From Amycolatopsis thermoflava N1165 (lineage in GTDB: Bacteria; Actinomycetota; Actinomycetes; Mycobacteriales; Pseudonocardiaceae), in contig NZ_KI421511.1 of NCBI RefSeq assembly GCF_000473265.1, positions 4,797,219 to 4,861,218 of the forward strand: a stretch of 64,000 bases of DNA, in the 5' to 3' direction. Shown piece by piece: positions 1 through 7,328 of this stretch. The notes under the pieces are model-generated. The model made no database searches. It was given only the letters and a program-made list of their open reading frames with translations, and had not been told where the DNA came from. Position numbers and translations under genes: made by a program. Position 1 is the stretch's first letter. The number at the start of each line of letters is the position of its first letter.

Positions 1-535
1 GGCACTCAGCCACGAGCGCAGCTCCGCCACCCCGCACCCGCCACCACCGCAGCCCTACCGCGCCAGCCCCCGGCACTCCACCACCAGCCACCGGCAGCAG
101 GACCCTCCAGGACCTCACCACCAACAGCCCCCACGACGCCAGCCTCAGCCCCCGATACAGCCCCAACGGCGCCGGCAACCCCACGACCTCGCCACCAGCA
201 CAGCCCAACCACCCCGGCACTCAGCCACCAGCGCAGCTCCACCACGCAGCACCCGCCACCACCGCAGCCCTACCGCACCAGCCCCCGGCACTCCACCCCC
301 ACACCCGCAGCAGGACCCTCCAGGACCTCACCACCAACAGCCCCCCACGACGCCAGCCTCAGCCCCCGATACAGCCCCAACGGCGCCGGCAACCCCACGA
401 CCTCGCCACCAGCACAGCCCTACCAGGCCAGCACCCCGGCACTCGGCCACTCGCACAGCACCCGCCACCACCGCAACCCCACCGCGCCAGCCCCCGGCAC
501 TCCACCCCCACACTCGCAGCAGCAGGGCGAACCGC
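1..535. repeat. Degenerate tandem repeat, period about 216-221 bp, about 2.5 copies
   Basis: Three successive units begin near positions 1, 217 and 438 with the same opening (GGCACTC.GCCAC) and the same later blocks, including CAGGACCTCACCACCAAC and CCCCCGATACAGCCCC. The second and third units carry substitutions and small indels. The array probably continues past the left edge. Open frames cross it on both strands, but they are proline/alanine- or tryptophan/glycine-rich with no domain, as expected of a stop-poor GC repeat. It lies directly after the stop codon of the minus-strand RecB-type gene. The repeat block around CAGGACCCTCCAGGACCTC resembles the last codons of that gene, so the array may have grown from its 3' end. 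No gene is supported here. Confidence 0.8.
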
Positions 536-537
536 CC

Positions 538-1401
538 CTACGGCGCCAGGAGCTCCCAGGACTTCGCCGCCGGTGCGGCCTGCTGCCCCGCCTCGCAGCT
601 GGGCCGGAAGTCGCACCAGGCGCAGCGTCGGTCGGGGCGCGCGGGGAACAACACGTCGGCGTCGCCGCCGGCTTCGAGGGTGTCCGTGGCCAGCCGGACG
701 TCCTCGGCGGTCTCCTCGGCTCGGCGCAGGTGCCGCTGCAGGCTCTCCGGCGTGTGCGTCGCCTCCGCGACCGTGCCGCTCGGCAGGTGGTGCAGCTCGA
801 CCTTGCGGCACGGCCGCCGCAGGGTGCGCTCGGCCGCGACCGCGTACATCGCCAGCGCCTGGGAGCTGCGGGCCTCGTACTCGTCCGGCGCGCGGCGGCC
901 GGTCTTGTAGTCGACGATCACCAGCTCACCGCCGCGCTGGTCGATACGGTCCGCGCGCCCCTCGATGATCATCGACGCGGGACGGCCGGGCTCCGGGTTC
1001 ACCGGCGCGGACACCCACCGCTCGATGCCGACCGGATCGCTGGTCACGTCGTGGTGCTCGACGTACTCGGCGACCCACTCCTTGGCACGGGCGCGGTACG
1101 TCGCGGCCTGGCCGGCGTCGGCGAACCCGGCGTCCTGCCAGTGCTCCGACAGCAGCGCCGCGGCACGCTCCGGCGTGCGGCGCGCGGGCGGCACGTCGAA
1201 CAACGCACGCAGCGCGTTGTGCACGACCGCGCCGAGCGTGCTGTGCGCCCACGGGCCGGTGCGCTGCGGGGTCGGCCGGTCGAGGTAGGCCAGCCGGTAC
1301 CGGCGCGGGCAGTCCGCGAAGGTGGCCAGCCGCGCCGGGCTCACCTTCGTCAACCGCCGCGGCTGGACCGCGAACTCGAACCCCAGTTGCTCCACGCCCA
1401 C
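538..1401 (-). CDS. RecB family PD-(D/E)XK exonuclease, single-domain
   Basis: This protein of about 287 aa is a stand-alone RecB-type nuclease domain of the kind common in actinobacteria, probably a DNA repair exonuclease acting in the cytoplasm. The nuclease core shows an EGRADRID block (D151) followed by VIVDYKTG (D164, K166), the metal-binding aspartates and catalytic lysine of the PD-(D/E)XK fold. C31 near the N-terminus with C260, C263 and C269 near the C-terminus form the usual four-cysteine iron-sulfur clamp. The start is uncertain: GTG codons at 1395, 1401 and 1413 are in frame. The gene is divergent from espG. The longer open frame upstream is antisense to espG and was not used. Confidence 0.85.
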   Translation of the reverse strand: MGVEQLGFEFAVQPRRLTKVSPARLATFADCPRRYRLAYLDRPTPQRTGPWAHSTLGAVVHNALRALFDVPPARRTPERAAALLSEHWQDAGFADAGQAATYRARAKEWVAEYVEHHDVTSDPVGIERWVSAPVNPEPGRPASMIIEGRADRIDQRGGELVIVDYKTGRRAPDEYEARSSQALAMYAVAAERTLRRPCRKVELHHLPSGTVAEATHTPESLQRHLRRAEETAEDVRLATDTLEAGGDADVLFPARPDRRCAWCDFRPSCEAGQQAAPAAKSWELLAP

Positions 1402-1494
1402 TACCGTACGCACCACCCCCGACACTTTCGGCTCCGCCCACGGCCCGCGGCGCATATGATCTGGGCGGTTGGCATTCGGAGCAGGGGGCAATGC

Positions 1495-2226
1495 GTGTTG
1501 ACGTTCGAAACGGCGCCGGCCGAACTGGACATCCTCGACGAGGAGCTGGGCCTCGGGAGGTTCGTCTACCCGCACCGGATCCCGTTCGTCAGCGGGACCC
1601 GGTCCGAGCGCGCCGAGCAGCGGCAGCGCGTGTTCGACCACTGGCACCGCCTCGGGCGCATGACGCGCGACCGGCTGCGCGGTGAGTTCGAGGACCTGCT
1701 GCGGCTGTGGGCGCGGCCGGGCGTCCTCGTCACCCAGGTCGTGGCCGAGCTGACGCGCGACGAGAAGGTCCTGTCGCGCGGCGGCTGGACCGGCGAGCGC
1801 GGTGTGCTGAGCCGCCAGAGCGGTGACAACGTCAGGTTCGCCGAGCTGCGCGCTGGTCAGGTGCTCCCGCAACTGCTCGAACCGCTGCCGGAGGTGCCGC
1901 CGGTGCGCATGGCGCCGGTGACCTACGTGTCGCAGGCGCGCGGCGGGGGCGATCTGTTCGGCGGCGAGCCGCCCCGGGAGAAGCGCGTGGCGGATCGGTA
2001 CTTCGCGGCGCCACCCCTGCGCGCCGGCGTGGTCTCGTGCTCGGTCCGCGGGGTGGACGCGGGCCGCCTGACCTGGTTCGACACCCCGGACGGCCGGTTC
2101 TTCACCACGGTGGAGCACCTGCCCGACGGCGCGCAGCGGCACACGTTCACGCCCGCCGACCGGGCCCGCATCGGCCAGTGGGTGCGTGACCACGTCAACC
2201 AGCACCTGACCGCGGCGAATCGTTGA
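1495..2226 (+). CDS. EspG-family ESX secretion-associated chaperone
   Basis: This 243-aa protein resembles the EspG family, cytosolic chaperones that bind PE/PPE-type substrates of type VII (ESX) secretion. The N-terminal stretch with ELDIL..ELGLGRFVYPHRIPF and the C-terminal RARIGQWVRDHVNQHL helix fit the family. The GTG start at 1495 is preceded at six bases by AGGGGG. The next gene on the same strand begins 17 bp after the stop and encodes a PPE-like protein with a WXG motif, the expected partner. No EccA-E, MycP or small WXG100 pair is seen nearby, so the pair is separated from any ESX core locus. Confidence 0.75.
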   Translation: MLTFETAPAELDILDEELGLGRFVYPHRIPFVSGTRSERAEQRQRVFDHWHRLGRMTRDRLRGEFEDLLRLWARPGVLVTQVVAELTRDEKVLSRGGWTGERGVLSRQSGDNVRFAELRAGQVLPQLLEPLPEVPPVRMAPVTYVSQARGGGDLFGGEPPREKRVADRYFAAPPLRAGVVSCSVRGVDAGRLTWFDTPDGRFFTTVEHLPDGAQRHTFTPADRARIGQWVRDHVNQHLTAANR

Positions 2227-2243
2227 CACCAGGGGAGGAAGTC

Positions 2244-3671
2244 ATGACGCAGCCCGACAACGGGTACTCGCGGCGCCGGTACGAGTCGGAGGTCTACGCC
2301 GAAACCGCGGGCAAGTCCGCGGGCAAGTTCTTCGGCCCGGACGCCGAGCAGGTCGCGGGCGACTACTCGGTCAAGTCCGGTCAGGTCTACACGCGGAAGC
2401 TGCAGGCCGAGGGCGGCGGGTACCGCGACGGCCTGGCGCCGTCGGACCGTCTGTACGAGAGCGTGCCGCACGAAAAGCTGAAGACCATGGTCACCGAGGG
2501 CGTCTCCCCCGAGGAGGTCGACGAGCAGGGCATCATCGTCAACGACCTCGGCAACGCCTTCGGCGAGATGGCCTCCGCGCTGCGGCAGGGCGTCGCCAAG
2601 GAGCAGGCAGGCTGGCAGGGCGACGGCGCGAACACCGCCTTCGGCTACTTCAACACGCTCGCGACGTGGGCGGACAGCTCGAAGGACGCGGCGTTCCTGT
2701 CGGCGAACCGCTATTCGCAGACCTCCGCGGCGTTGTCCCAGGCACGCAACAGCATGCCGGAGCCCGCAGGCAAGTCGGTCGACCAGTCGATCGCCGCCGC
2801 CCGGCAGCAACTCGCGAGCGGTGACTGGGAGGCCGCCAGCGCCACCATGAACGACATGCAGAACCAGGCCGCGCTGCAACACCAGGCCCAGCAGGAGGCC
2901 GCGGCGGTGCTGGCTCAGCGAGACGTGATGCTGCACGCCGGCGGTTCGACCCAGCCCGTCTACGCCACGCCGACCACGCAGCCCGACACCGGCGCCGCCA
3001 CCAGCCCGACGTTCGCCGCCAACGACAACACGACGGCATCCAGCTCGGGCGGTGTCGGCCCGATGGGTGGCGCGCCGGGCGGGGTGCGGACCACCGGGAG
3101 CATCGCACCGCCGACGACGCCGCTACCCGGGATCGGCACGGCCACGGGCGCCTCGCCGACCCCCGGGTTCACCGACCACGCCGGTGGCTGGGGCCGCTCC
3201 CCCGCCGCGACGGTGCCCGGCAGCTCCGGGCTGTCGGGCGGTGCGGGCATGATGCCGGTCGCGCCGGGCCAGGGTGACCAGACGCGCACGTCGCCGCGCC
3301 CGGGGTCGGGTACGGGTGGCCGGGCCGGTGCCGCGCCGCGGGCCGGGGTCGGCGGCCGGGCAGCCGGGGGTGGCGCCGCGGGCCGTCTCGGCGCGGGCCA
3401 GGAGGCGGCCGGCCGCAGGGCCGGGATCGGGGAGCCGGGCGCCAGGGCGGCGGCGGAGAGCGCGAACAGCGGACGCGCCGGAGCGGCGGGCAAGGCGGGC
3501 GCGTCCGGGTCGCACCTGGCCGGGCCGGCGGGCAACTCGAAGAAGGACGAGGACAAGGACCACGAGCGGCCCGCGTACCTGCTCGAGGACGACCCGGACA
3601 GCATCTTCGGTCACGAGGGCGGCACGGACGAGAACGGGAACCGCATCAGCCCACCGGTGATCGGCGGCTGA
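2244..3671 (+). CDS. PPE-like/WXG-type putative ESX secretion substrate
   Basis: The 475-aa product has two parts. Residues 1 to about 235 are predicted helical and contain a WQG motif (W124) in a helix-turn-helix setting typical of WXG/PPE proteins. Residues from about 240 to 430 are a low-complexity Gly/Ala/Pro/Arg linker. The last 40 residues carry an acidic YLLEDDPDSIFG block ending in PPVIGG, which I recall as a conserved tail in Pseudonocardiaceae proteins of this type. The ATG at 2244 follows AGGGGAGG at good spacing and is preferred over an upstream in-frame start. Co-directional espG 17 bp upstream suggests chaperone-substrate pairing. Function beyond likely export is not known. Confidence 0.6.
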   Translation: MTQPDNGYSRRRYESEVYAETAGKSAGKFFGPDAEQVAGDYSVKSGQVYTRKLQAEGGGYRDGLAPSDRLYESVPHEKLKTMVTEGVSPEEVDEQGIIVNDLGNAFGEMASALRQGVAKEQAGWQGDGANTAFGYFNTLATWADSSKDAAFLSANRYSQTSAALSQARNSMPEPAGKSVDQSIAAARQQLASGDWEAASATMNDMQNQAALQHQAQQEAAAVLAQRDVMLHAGGSTQPVYATPTTQPDTGAATSPTFAANDNTTASSSGGVGPMGGAPGGVRTTGSIAPPTTPLPGIGTATGASPTPGFTDHAGGWGRSPAATVPGSSGLSGGAGMMPVAPGQGDQTRTSPRPGSGTGGRAGAAPRAGVGGRAAGGGAAGRLGAGQEAAGRRAGIGEPGARAAAESANSGRAGAAGKAGASGSHLAGPAGNSKKDEDKDHERPAYLLEDDPDSIFGHEGGTDENGNRISPPVIGG

Positions 3672-3683
3672 CGGGGTCGGTGC

Positions 3684-3736
3684 GGCGGCTGACGACCGAA
3701 GTTGGGAAGCAACACCCGCCCGGAACGTCAGCCGCC
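3684..3736. terminator. Inverted repeat between convergent genes
   Basis: GGCGGCTGACG (3684-3694) pairs perfectly with CGTCAGCCGCC (3726-3736), an 11-bp stem with a 31-nt loop. The right arm covers the stop codon of the minus-strand marC gene. It probably acts as a shared bidirectional terminator. A second GGCGGCTGACG at 3663-3673, over the plus-strand stop, could pair with the same right arm. Confidence 0.5.
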
Positions 3737-4357
3737 CTCGATGAAGCCTCGTACGGAGTTCGCGACCAGCTCCACGGCGATCGCCGCCAGCAGCAGGCCC
3801 GCGATCTTCGCGAGCAGCGTGATACCGCTTTCCTTGATCAGCCGGATGACCACGCCAGAGAACCGCATGCACGCGTAGATGACGATGTGCACGGCGACGA
3901 TCGCACAGGCCAGCGCGACGTACGCGCCGACGTGCCCGGACGCCTGCCGCACGAAGACGATCGTCGCGGCGATGGCGCCCGGTCCGGCCAGCAGCGGGGT
4001 GCCCAGCGGCACCAGGGCGACGTTCACGTCCTCCACCACGTTCGGCTCGCTCGTCGCGCCGCGGCCGGTGAGCAGGTCCAGCGCGATGAGCAGCAGGAGC
4101 AGCCCGCCGGCGCCCTGCAGCGCGGGCACCCCGATCCCCAGGTACGCCAGGATCGCCTGCCCCGCGATCGCGAACAGCGAGATCACCAGCAGTGACACCA
4201 GCACCGCCTGCCGCGCCGCCCGCGCCCGCACCGCAGGCGGCTTCCGGCCCACCAGGCTGAGGAACACCGGCACGGTCCCCGGCGGGTCCATGATCACGAC
4301 CAGCGTGATCGACGCCTCCAGGAACAGCTTCGCGTCGAAGAGGTCGGCGACCGCCAA
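3728..4357 (-). CDS. MarC family integral membrane protein
   Basis: This 209-aa polytopic membrane protein belongs to the MarC (UPF0056) family, about the usual length, with about six hydrophobic segments and the conserved MDPPGTVPVFLSL block near residue 25 and LVPLGTPLLAGPGAI in the middle. The transport substrate of the family is not established. The start appears to be TTG at 4357, two bases after the stop of the upstream PHP gene, which suggests translational coupling. No other start gives a complete first membrane segment. Confidence 0.85.
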   Translation of the reverse strand: MAVADLFDAKLFLEASITLVVIMDPPGTVPVFLSLVGRKPPAVRARAARQAVLVSLLVISLFAIAGQAILAYLGIGVPALQGAGGLLLLLIALDLLTGRGATSEPNVVEDVNVALVPLGTPLLAGPGAIAATIVFVRQASGHVGAYVALACAIVAVHIVIYACMRFSGVVIRLIKESGITLLAKIAGLLLAAIAVELVANSVRGFIEGG

Positions 4358-4359
4358 GG

Positions 4360-5217
4360 TCAGCCCACCACGATCTGCGCGCCGGACGCCTTGTCGATGA
4401 GCGCCTCGAACTGCTCGGGATCGGTGTTCTCCGCGCCGATCGGGATCGTCTTGTTCGTGCCGTGGTAGTCGCTCGACCCCGTCTGCACCAGCCCCAGCTC
4501 ATCGGCCAGCCCGCGCAGCTCGCCGCGGGTCGCCTCGTCGTGGTTGGGGTGGTCGACCTCGAGCCCGGTCAGCCCGATCTCCGCCAGCTCGGCGATGTAG
4601 TCGGCGGACACGATCCGCCCGCGGCTGCGCGCGAACGGGTGCGCGAACACGGTGACGCCGCCTGCTTCGGCGATCATCTCGATCGCCGTCTCCACCGGCG
4701 TGTCCTGCCGCGGCAGGTAGTAGCCGCGGCCGGCGCCGAGGTACTCGGCGAACGCCTGGTCCACGCTCGCCACCAGCCCGGCGCGCACCAGGGCCTGCGC
4801 GAGATGCGGCCGGCCCGCCGGGGAGTCCGGGCCGAGGGAGTCGAGGAGCTCGTCGGCGTCGATCGGCAGACCGTCGGCGGCCATCCGCACCGCCATCGCC
4901 CGCAGCCGGGTGCGGCGCTCCTGCCGCAGCCGCGTCTGCTCTTCGACGATCGCCGGGGACGCCGGGTCGAACAGGTAGGCCAGCAGGTGGATGCTGATGC
5001 CGAGGTCGCTCACGCACGACAGCTCGGCGCCGGGCACGAGCGTGAGGCCCGCCGGGAGCGCCGCGGCCGCGGCGGCCCAGCCCGCCGTGGTGTCGTGGTC
5101 GGTCAGCGCGACCACGTCGAGCCCCGCGGCGGCGGCCGTCGCCACGAGTTCGGCGGGCGTGTCCGTGCCGTCCGACACGGTGGAATGGGTGTGCAGGTCG
5201 ATGCGCATCGGAATCAT
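4360..5217 (-). CDS. PHP domain metal-dependent phosphoesterase
   Basis: This 285-aa protein is a PHP-domain phosphoesterase (TrpH/nucleoside 3',5'-bisphosphate phosphatase-like). It begins with the DLHTHS metal motif (H9, H11), followed by ALTDHDT (D40, H41, D42), GAELSC, HPFARSRG and a final SSDYHG block, all metal-binding signatures of the fold. Substrates in the family are small phosphoesters or 5'-phosphorylated oligonucleotides; which one applies here cannot be told. Two ATG starts are possible: 5217 (used, with TAGG upstream) and 5208 directly before RIDLHTHS. It is tightly linked to marC downstream. Confidence 0.85.
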   Translation of the reverse strand: MIPMRIDLHTHSTVSDGTDTPAELVATAAAAGLDVVALTDHDTTAGWAAAAAALPAGLTLVPGAELSCVSDLGISIHLLAYLFDPASPAIVEEQTRLRQERRTRLRAMAVRMAADGLPIDADELLDSLGPDSPAGRPHLAQALVRAGLVASVDQAFAEYLGAGRGYYLPRQDTPVETAIEMIAEAGGVTVFAHPFARSRGRIVSADYIAELAEIGLTGLEVDHPNHDEATRGELRGLADELGLVQTGSSDYHGTNKTIPIGAENTDPEQFEALIDKASGAQIVVG

Positions 5218-5263
5218 TGTCGCCTACCCGGTCGGCACACGGCCGACCAGGCACAACGACGTG

Positions 5264-5824
5264 TCAACCGACGATCTTCTTGCCGCGCGCGAGGCGCTGG
5301 GCCTTGATCATGGAGAAGCGCTCGCTCTGCTTGTGCTTGTCGCCGAAGACGAGTTCGGAGATGGTGTCGTAGAAATCCTCCGGGCTCGGCAGGAACTCGA
5401 TCCGGTTCAGCGCCTGGATCTGACCTGCCGACTCGACGACGACCGTGCCGTAGCCGAACATCCGGCCCCACGCGGAGCGCTCGTAGGTCAGGTCGGTGAC
5501 CTTCGAGATCGGCATCATCGCGACCTTGGTGGTGATGACGCCGCTGGTGAGCACGAACCGTTTGTCCGTGACCACCAGGCGCTCGACCCACCACTCGATG
5601 ACCTTGAACGCGTACACGACGACCACGAGCAGCGCCGCGTACCAGAGGATGTTCTGGACGACCCACAGGGACGGTGGCAGCAGGTAGGACACCATCACGC
5701 AGATCGCGAGCAGGGCGATCGTCTCGAAGGTGTCCCAGGCCAGGAATGCCCAGTGCCTGCGGACCCGCACCACGCGCCGCTCGGTGTCGAGCAGGTACTC
5801 GTCGGGATCCCGTGGGGCGAACAT
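5264..5824 (-). CDS. PH domain (bPH2-type) membrane protein
   Basis: This 186-aa protein has an N-terminal soluble segment, two hydrophobic helices (about residues 32-75) and a bacterial pleckstrin-homology type 2 domain (about 80-175) with the typical ERLVVTDKRFVLTSGVITTKV start. Such proteins are widespread membrane proteins of unknown detailed role. The ATG at 5824 follows GGATAGG at suitable distance; a TTG one codon earlier is possible. The gene is 46 bp upstream of the PHP gene on the same strand, so a common transcript is likely. Confidence 0.8.
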   Translation of the reverse strand: MFAPRDPDEYLLDTERRVVRVRRHWAFLAWDTFETIALLAICVMVSYLLPPSLWVVQNILWYAALLVVVVYAFKVIEWWVERLVVTDKRFVLTSGVITTKVAMMPISKVTDLTYERSAWGRMFGYGTVVVESAGQIQALNRIEFLPSPEDFYDTISELVFGDKHKQSERFSMIKAQRLARGKKIVG

Positions 5825-5845
5825 CAAGCCAGCCTATCCGGCCGC

Positions 5846-6010
5846 CTACGAAGTGAACACGTTGCTGACGAAGGTGATGACGGCCTCGGCCGATTCACGC
5901 AGGAAGTCGACGATGTTGCTGACCAGGTTGGCCGCGTTGCCCGGCTGGGCGATCACGAAGAACAGCACCAACGCGATACCCACGAGCCCGGCAATCTTCT
6001 TCGCGTTCAC
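5846..6010 (-). CDS. Small 54-aa membrane protein, unknown function
   Basis: A short minus-strand gene reads GTG-AAC-GCG-AAG-AAG and encodes 54 aa: MNAKKIAGLVGIALVLFFVI, then a short linker with NAANLVSNIVDFLRESAE and an end in VITFVSNVFTS. It has a basic N-terminus, one hydrophobic helix of about 17 residues and an amphipathic C-terminus. ACGGGA lies upstream of the GTG. It ends 21 bp before the start of the PH-domain gene, so the two are probably co-transcribed. I recall similar tiny proteins in other actinobacteria, without a known function. Confidence 0.65.
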   Translation of the reverse strand: MNAKKIAGLVGIALVLFFVIAQPGNAANLVSNIVDFLRESAEAVITFVSNVFTS

Positions 6011-6182
6011 AACGATCAATCCCGTCTCTTACTCCGGCATCGGACTGGCAAGCTCACCAGTAACGTTGTACCGCACTCCGCAGGGTTACGGGAGGTAAGT
6101 CCCGCGCTTGGGTCAGTGTCCGGCTGTGATCTAATCGGTTGGTTACTCTCCGCGTCCGCCAGACCCGGGTTAGGCTGCCCTC

Positions 6183-6584
6183 ATGAGCGCGATCGGCCCG
6201 GTCCCCGTGCGGTGCGTAGGCGGGATCCTGCACGATCAGGCGGGCCGCCTGCTGCTCGTCCGGCGCGCCAACGACCCCGGACGCGGACTGTGGTCGATCC
6301 CGGGTGGACGCGTGGAACCAGGCGAAACGGACAGCGTGGCCCTGGTCCGGGAGATGCGCGAGGAGACCGGGCTCGTCGTCCGCCCCGGCGCACTGGTGGG
6401 CCACGTGGTCCGCGGCCGCTACGAGATCCACGACTACACCTGCGAGGTCGAAGGCGGTTCCCTGCAGGCGGGCGACGACGCGGCCGAGGTGCGCTGGGTC
6501 GACGAAGCGACGTTCGCGGCGCTCGCGTTGACGGACGGACTGGCCGACACGCTGCGTGGCTGGGAGATGCTGCCGCGCTGCTGA
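6183..6584 (+). CDS. NUDIX hydrolase
   Basis: The 133-aa protein is a complete NUDIX hydrolase. The Nudix box is intact: G42, E48, R56, E57, E60, E61 and G63 in the GX5EX7REUXEEXGU pattern. The N-terminal RCVGGILHDQAGRLLLVRRAN strand is typical of the MutT/ADP-ribose group; the substrate cannot be assigned. Its ATG at 6183 is divergent from the minus-strand small membrane protein. Its 3' end faces a long minisatellite and then a convergent acyl-CoA synthetase gene. Confidence 0.88.
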   Translation: MSAIGPVPVRCVGGILHDQAGRLLLVRRANDPGRGLWSIPGGRVEPGETDSVALVREMREETGLVVRPGALVGHVVRGRYEIHDYTCEVEGGSLQAGDDAAEVRWVDEATFAALALTDGLADTLRGWEMLPRC

Positions 6585-6599
6585 GGGCGCTTTCCGCCG

Positions 6600-7328
6600 G
6601 GCGGTGGCGGCGTGTCCGGCGCCAGGGGGCGGCATGTCCGGCGCGCCGCTGCTCGAACGGCCAACTCGCCGCCCGGAACCGCCGGCACGCTGCCCGGAGT
6701 AGCCACGGCCCGGCGCCGTGCCGCCCGGTGCGGAAGGGTTGGCCGGTCGCGGCGGTGGCCCGGCCCGATGTGGCGGTGGGGCGGTGCGGCAACGGGGCAG
6801 CCCGATGCGGCGCGCGGCCCGTCGCGGCGGTGACGTCGCTCGTTGCGGCAGTGGCCTGGCCCGACGCGGCGATGGGGCAGCCGGTCGCGGCAGTGGCGCG
6901 CCCGTCGCCGCAGTGGCGCGGCCCGATGCGGAGGTGGCGCGGCTCGATGCCGCAGTGGCGCAGCCCGTCGCGGCGGTGGGGCGGCGCGACGTGGCAGTGG
7001 GGCGGCCCGATGCGGCGCGCGGCCCGTCGCTGCGGTGACGTCGCTCGTTGCGGCAGTGGCCTGGCCCGACGCGGCGATGGGGCAGCCGGTCGCGGCAGTG
7101 GCGCGGCCCGTCGCCGCAGTGGCGCGGCCCGATGCGGAGGTGTCGCGGCTCGATGCCGCAGTGGCGCAGCCCGTCGCGGCAGTGGGGCGGCGCGACGTGG
7201 CAGTGGGACGACCCGATGCGGCAGTGCGCCGCCCGCCGCGGCAGTGCCGCAGCCCCATGCGGCACGGCACGGCCCGCCGCGGCAGTGCCGCGGGCCCGTC
7301 GCGGCGGGTCGGCTGGGCGAGGCCGTCG
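6600..7328. repeat. 21-bp minisatellite with a ~205-bp higher-order duplication
   Basis: Between the convergent NUDIX and acyl-CoA synthetase genes lie about 730 bp built from degenerate 21-bp units of the form GCGGCAGTGGCGCGGCCCGAT. From about 7086 to 7230, units follow each other exactly every 21 bases. A longer block containing TGACGTCGCTCGTTGCGGCA appears at 6831 and again at 7036, an offset of 205 bp. All six frames stay open over long stretches because the repeat lacks stops, and one frame reads as heptapeptides (for example PDAAVAR). Those frames run into antisense of the neighbouring gene, so I do not call a protein. Two divergent repeat families of this kind also sit at 1-535 and 35287-35500. 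Confidence 0.85.

Noticed and set aside
1402-2229. Upstream extension of the RecB-type frame on the minus strand to 563 aa
   Set aside because: It is antisense to espG, has low-complexity composition and lacks any domain; the nuclease domain starts near 1401.
6600-7328. CRISPR array
   Set aside because: Units are contiguous and degenerate with no unique spacers, and no cas genes are nearby.
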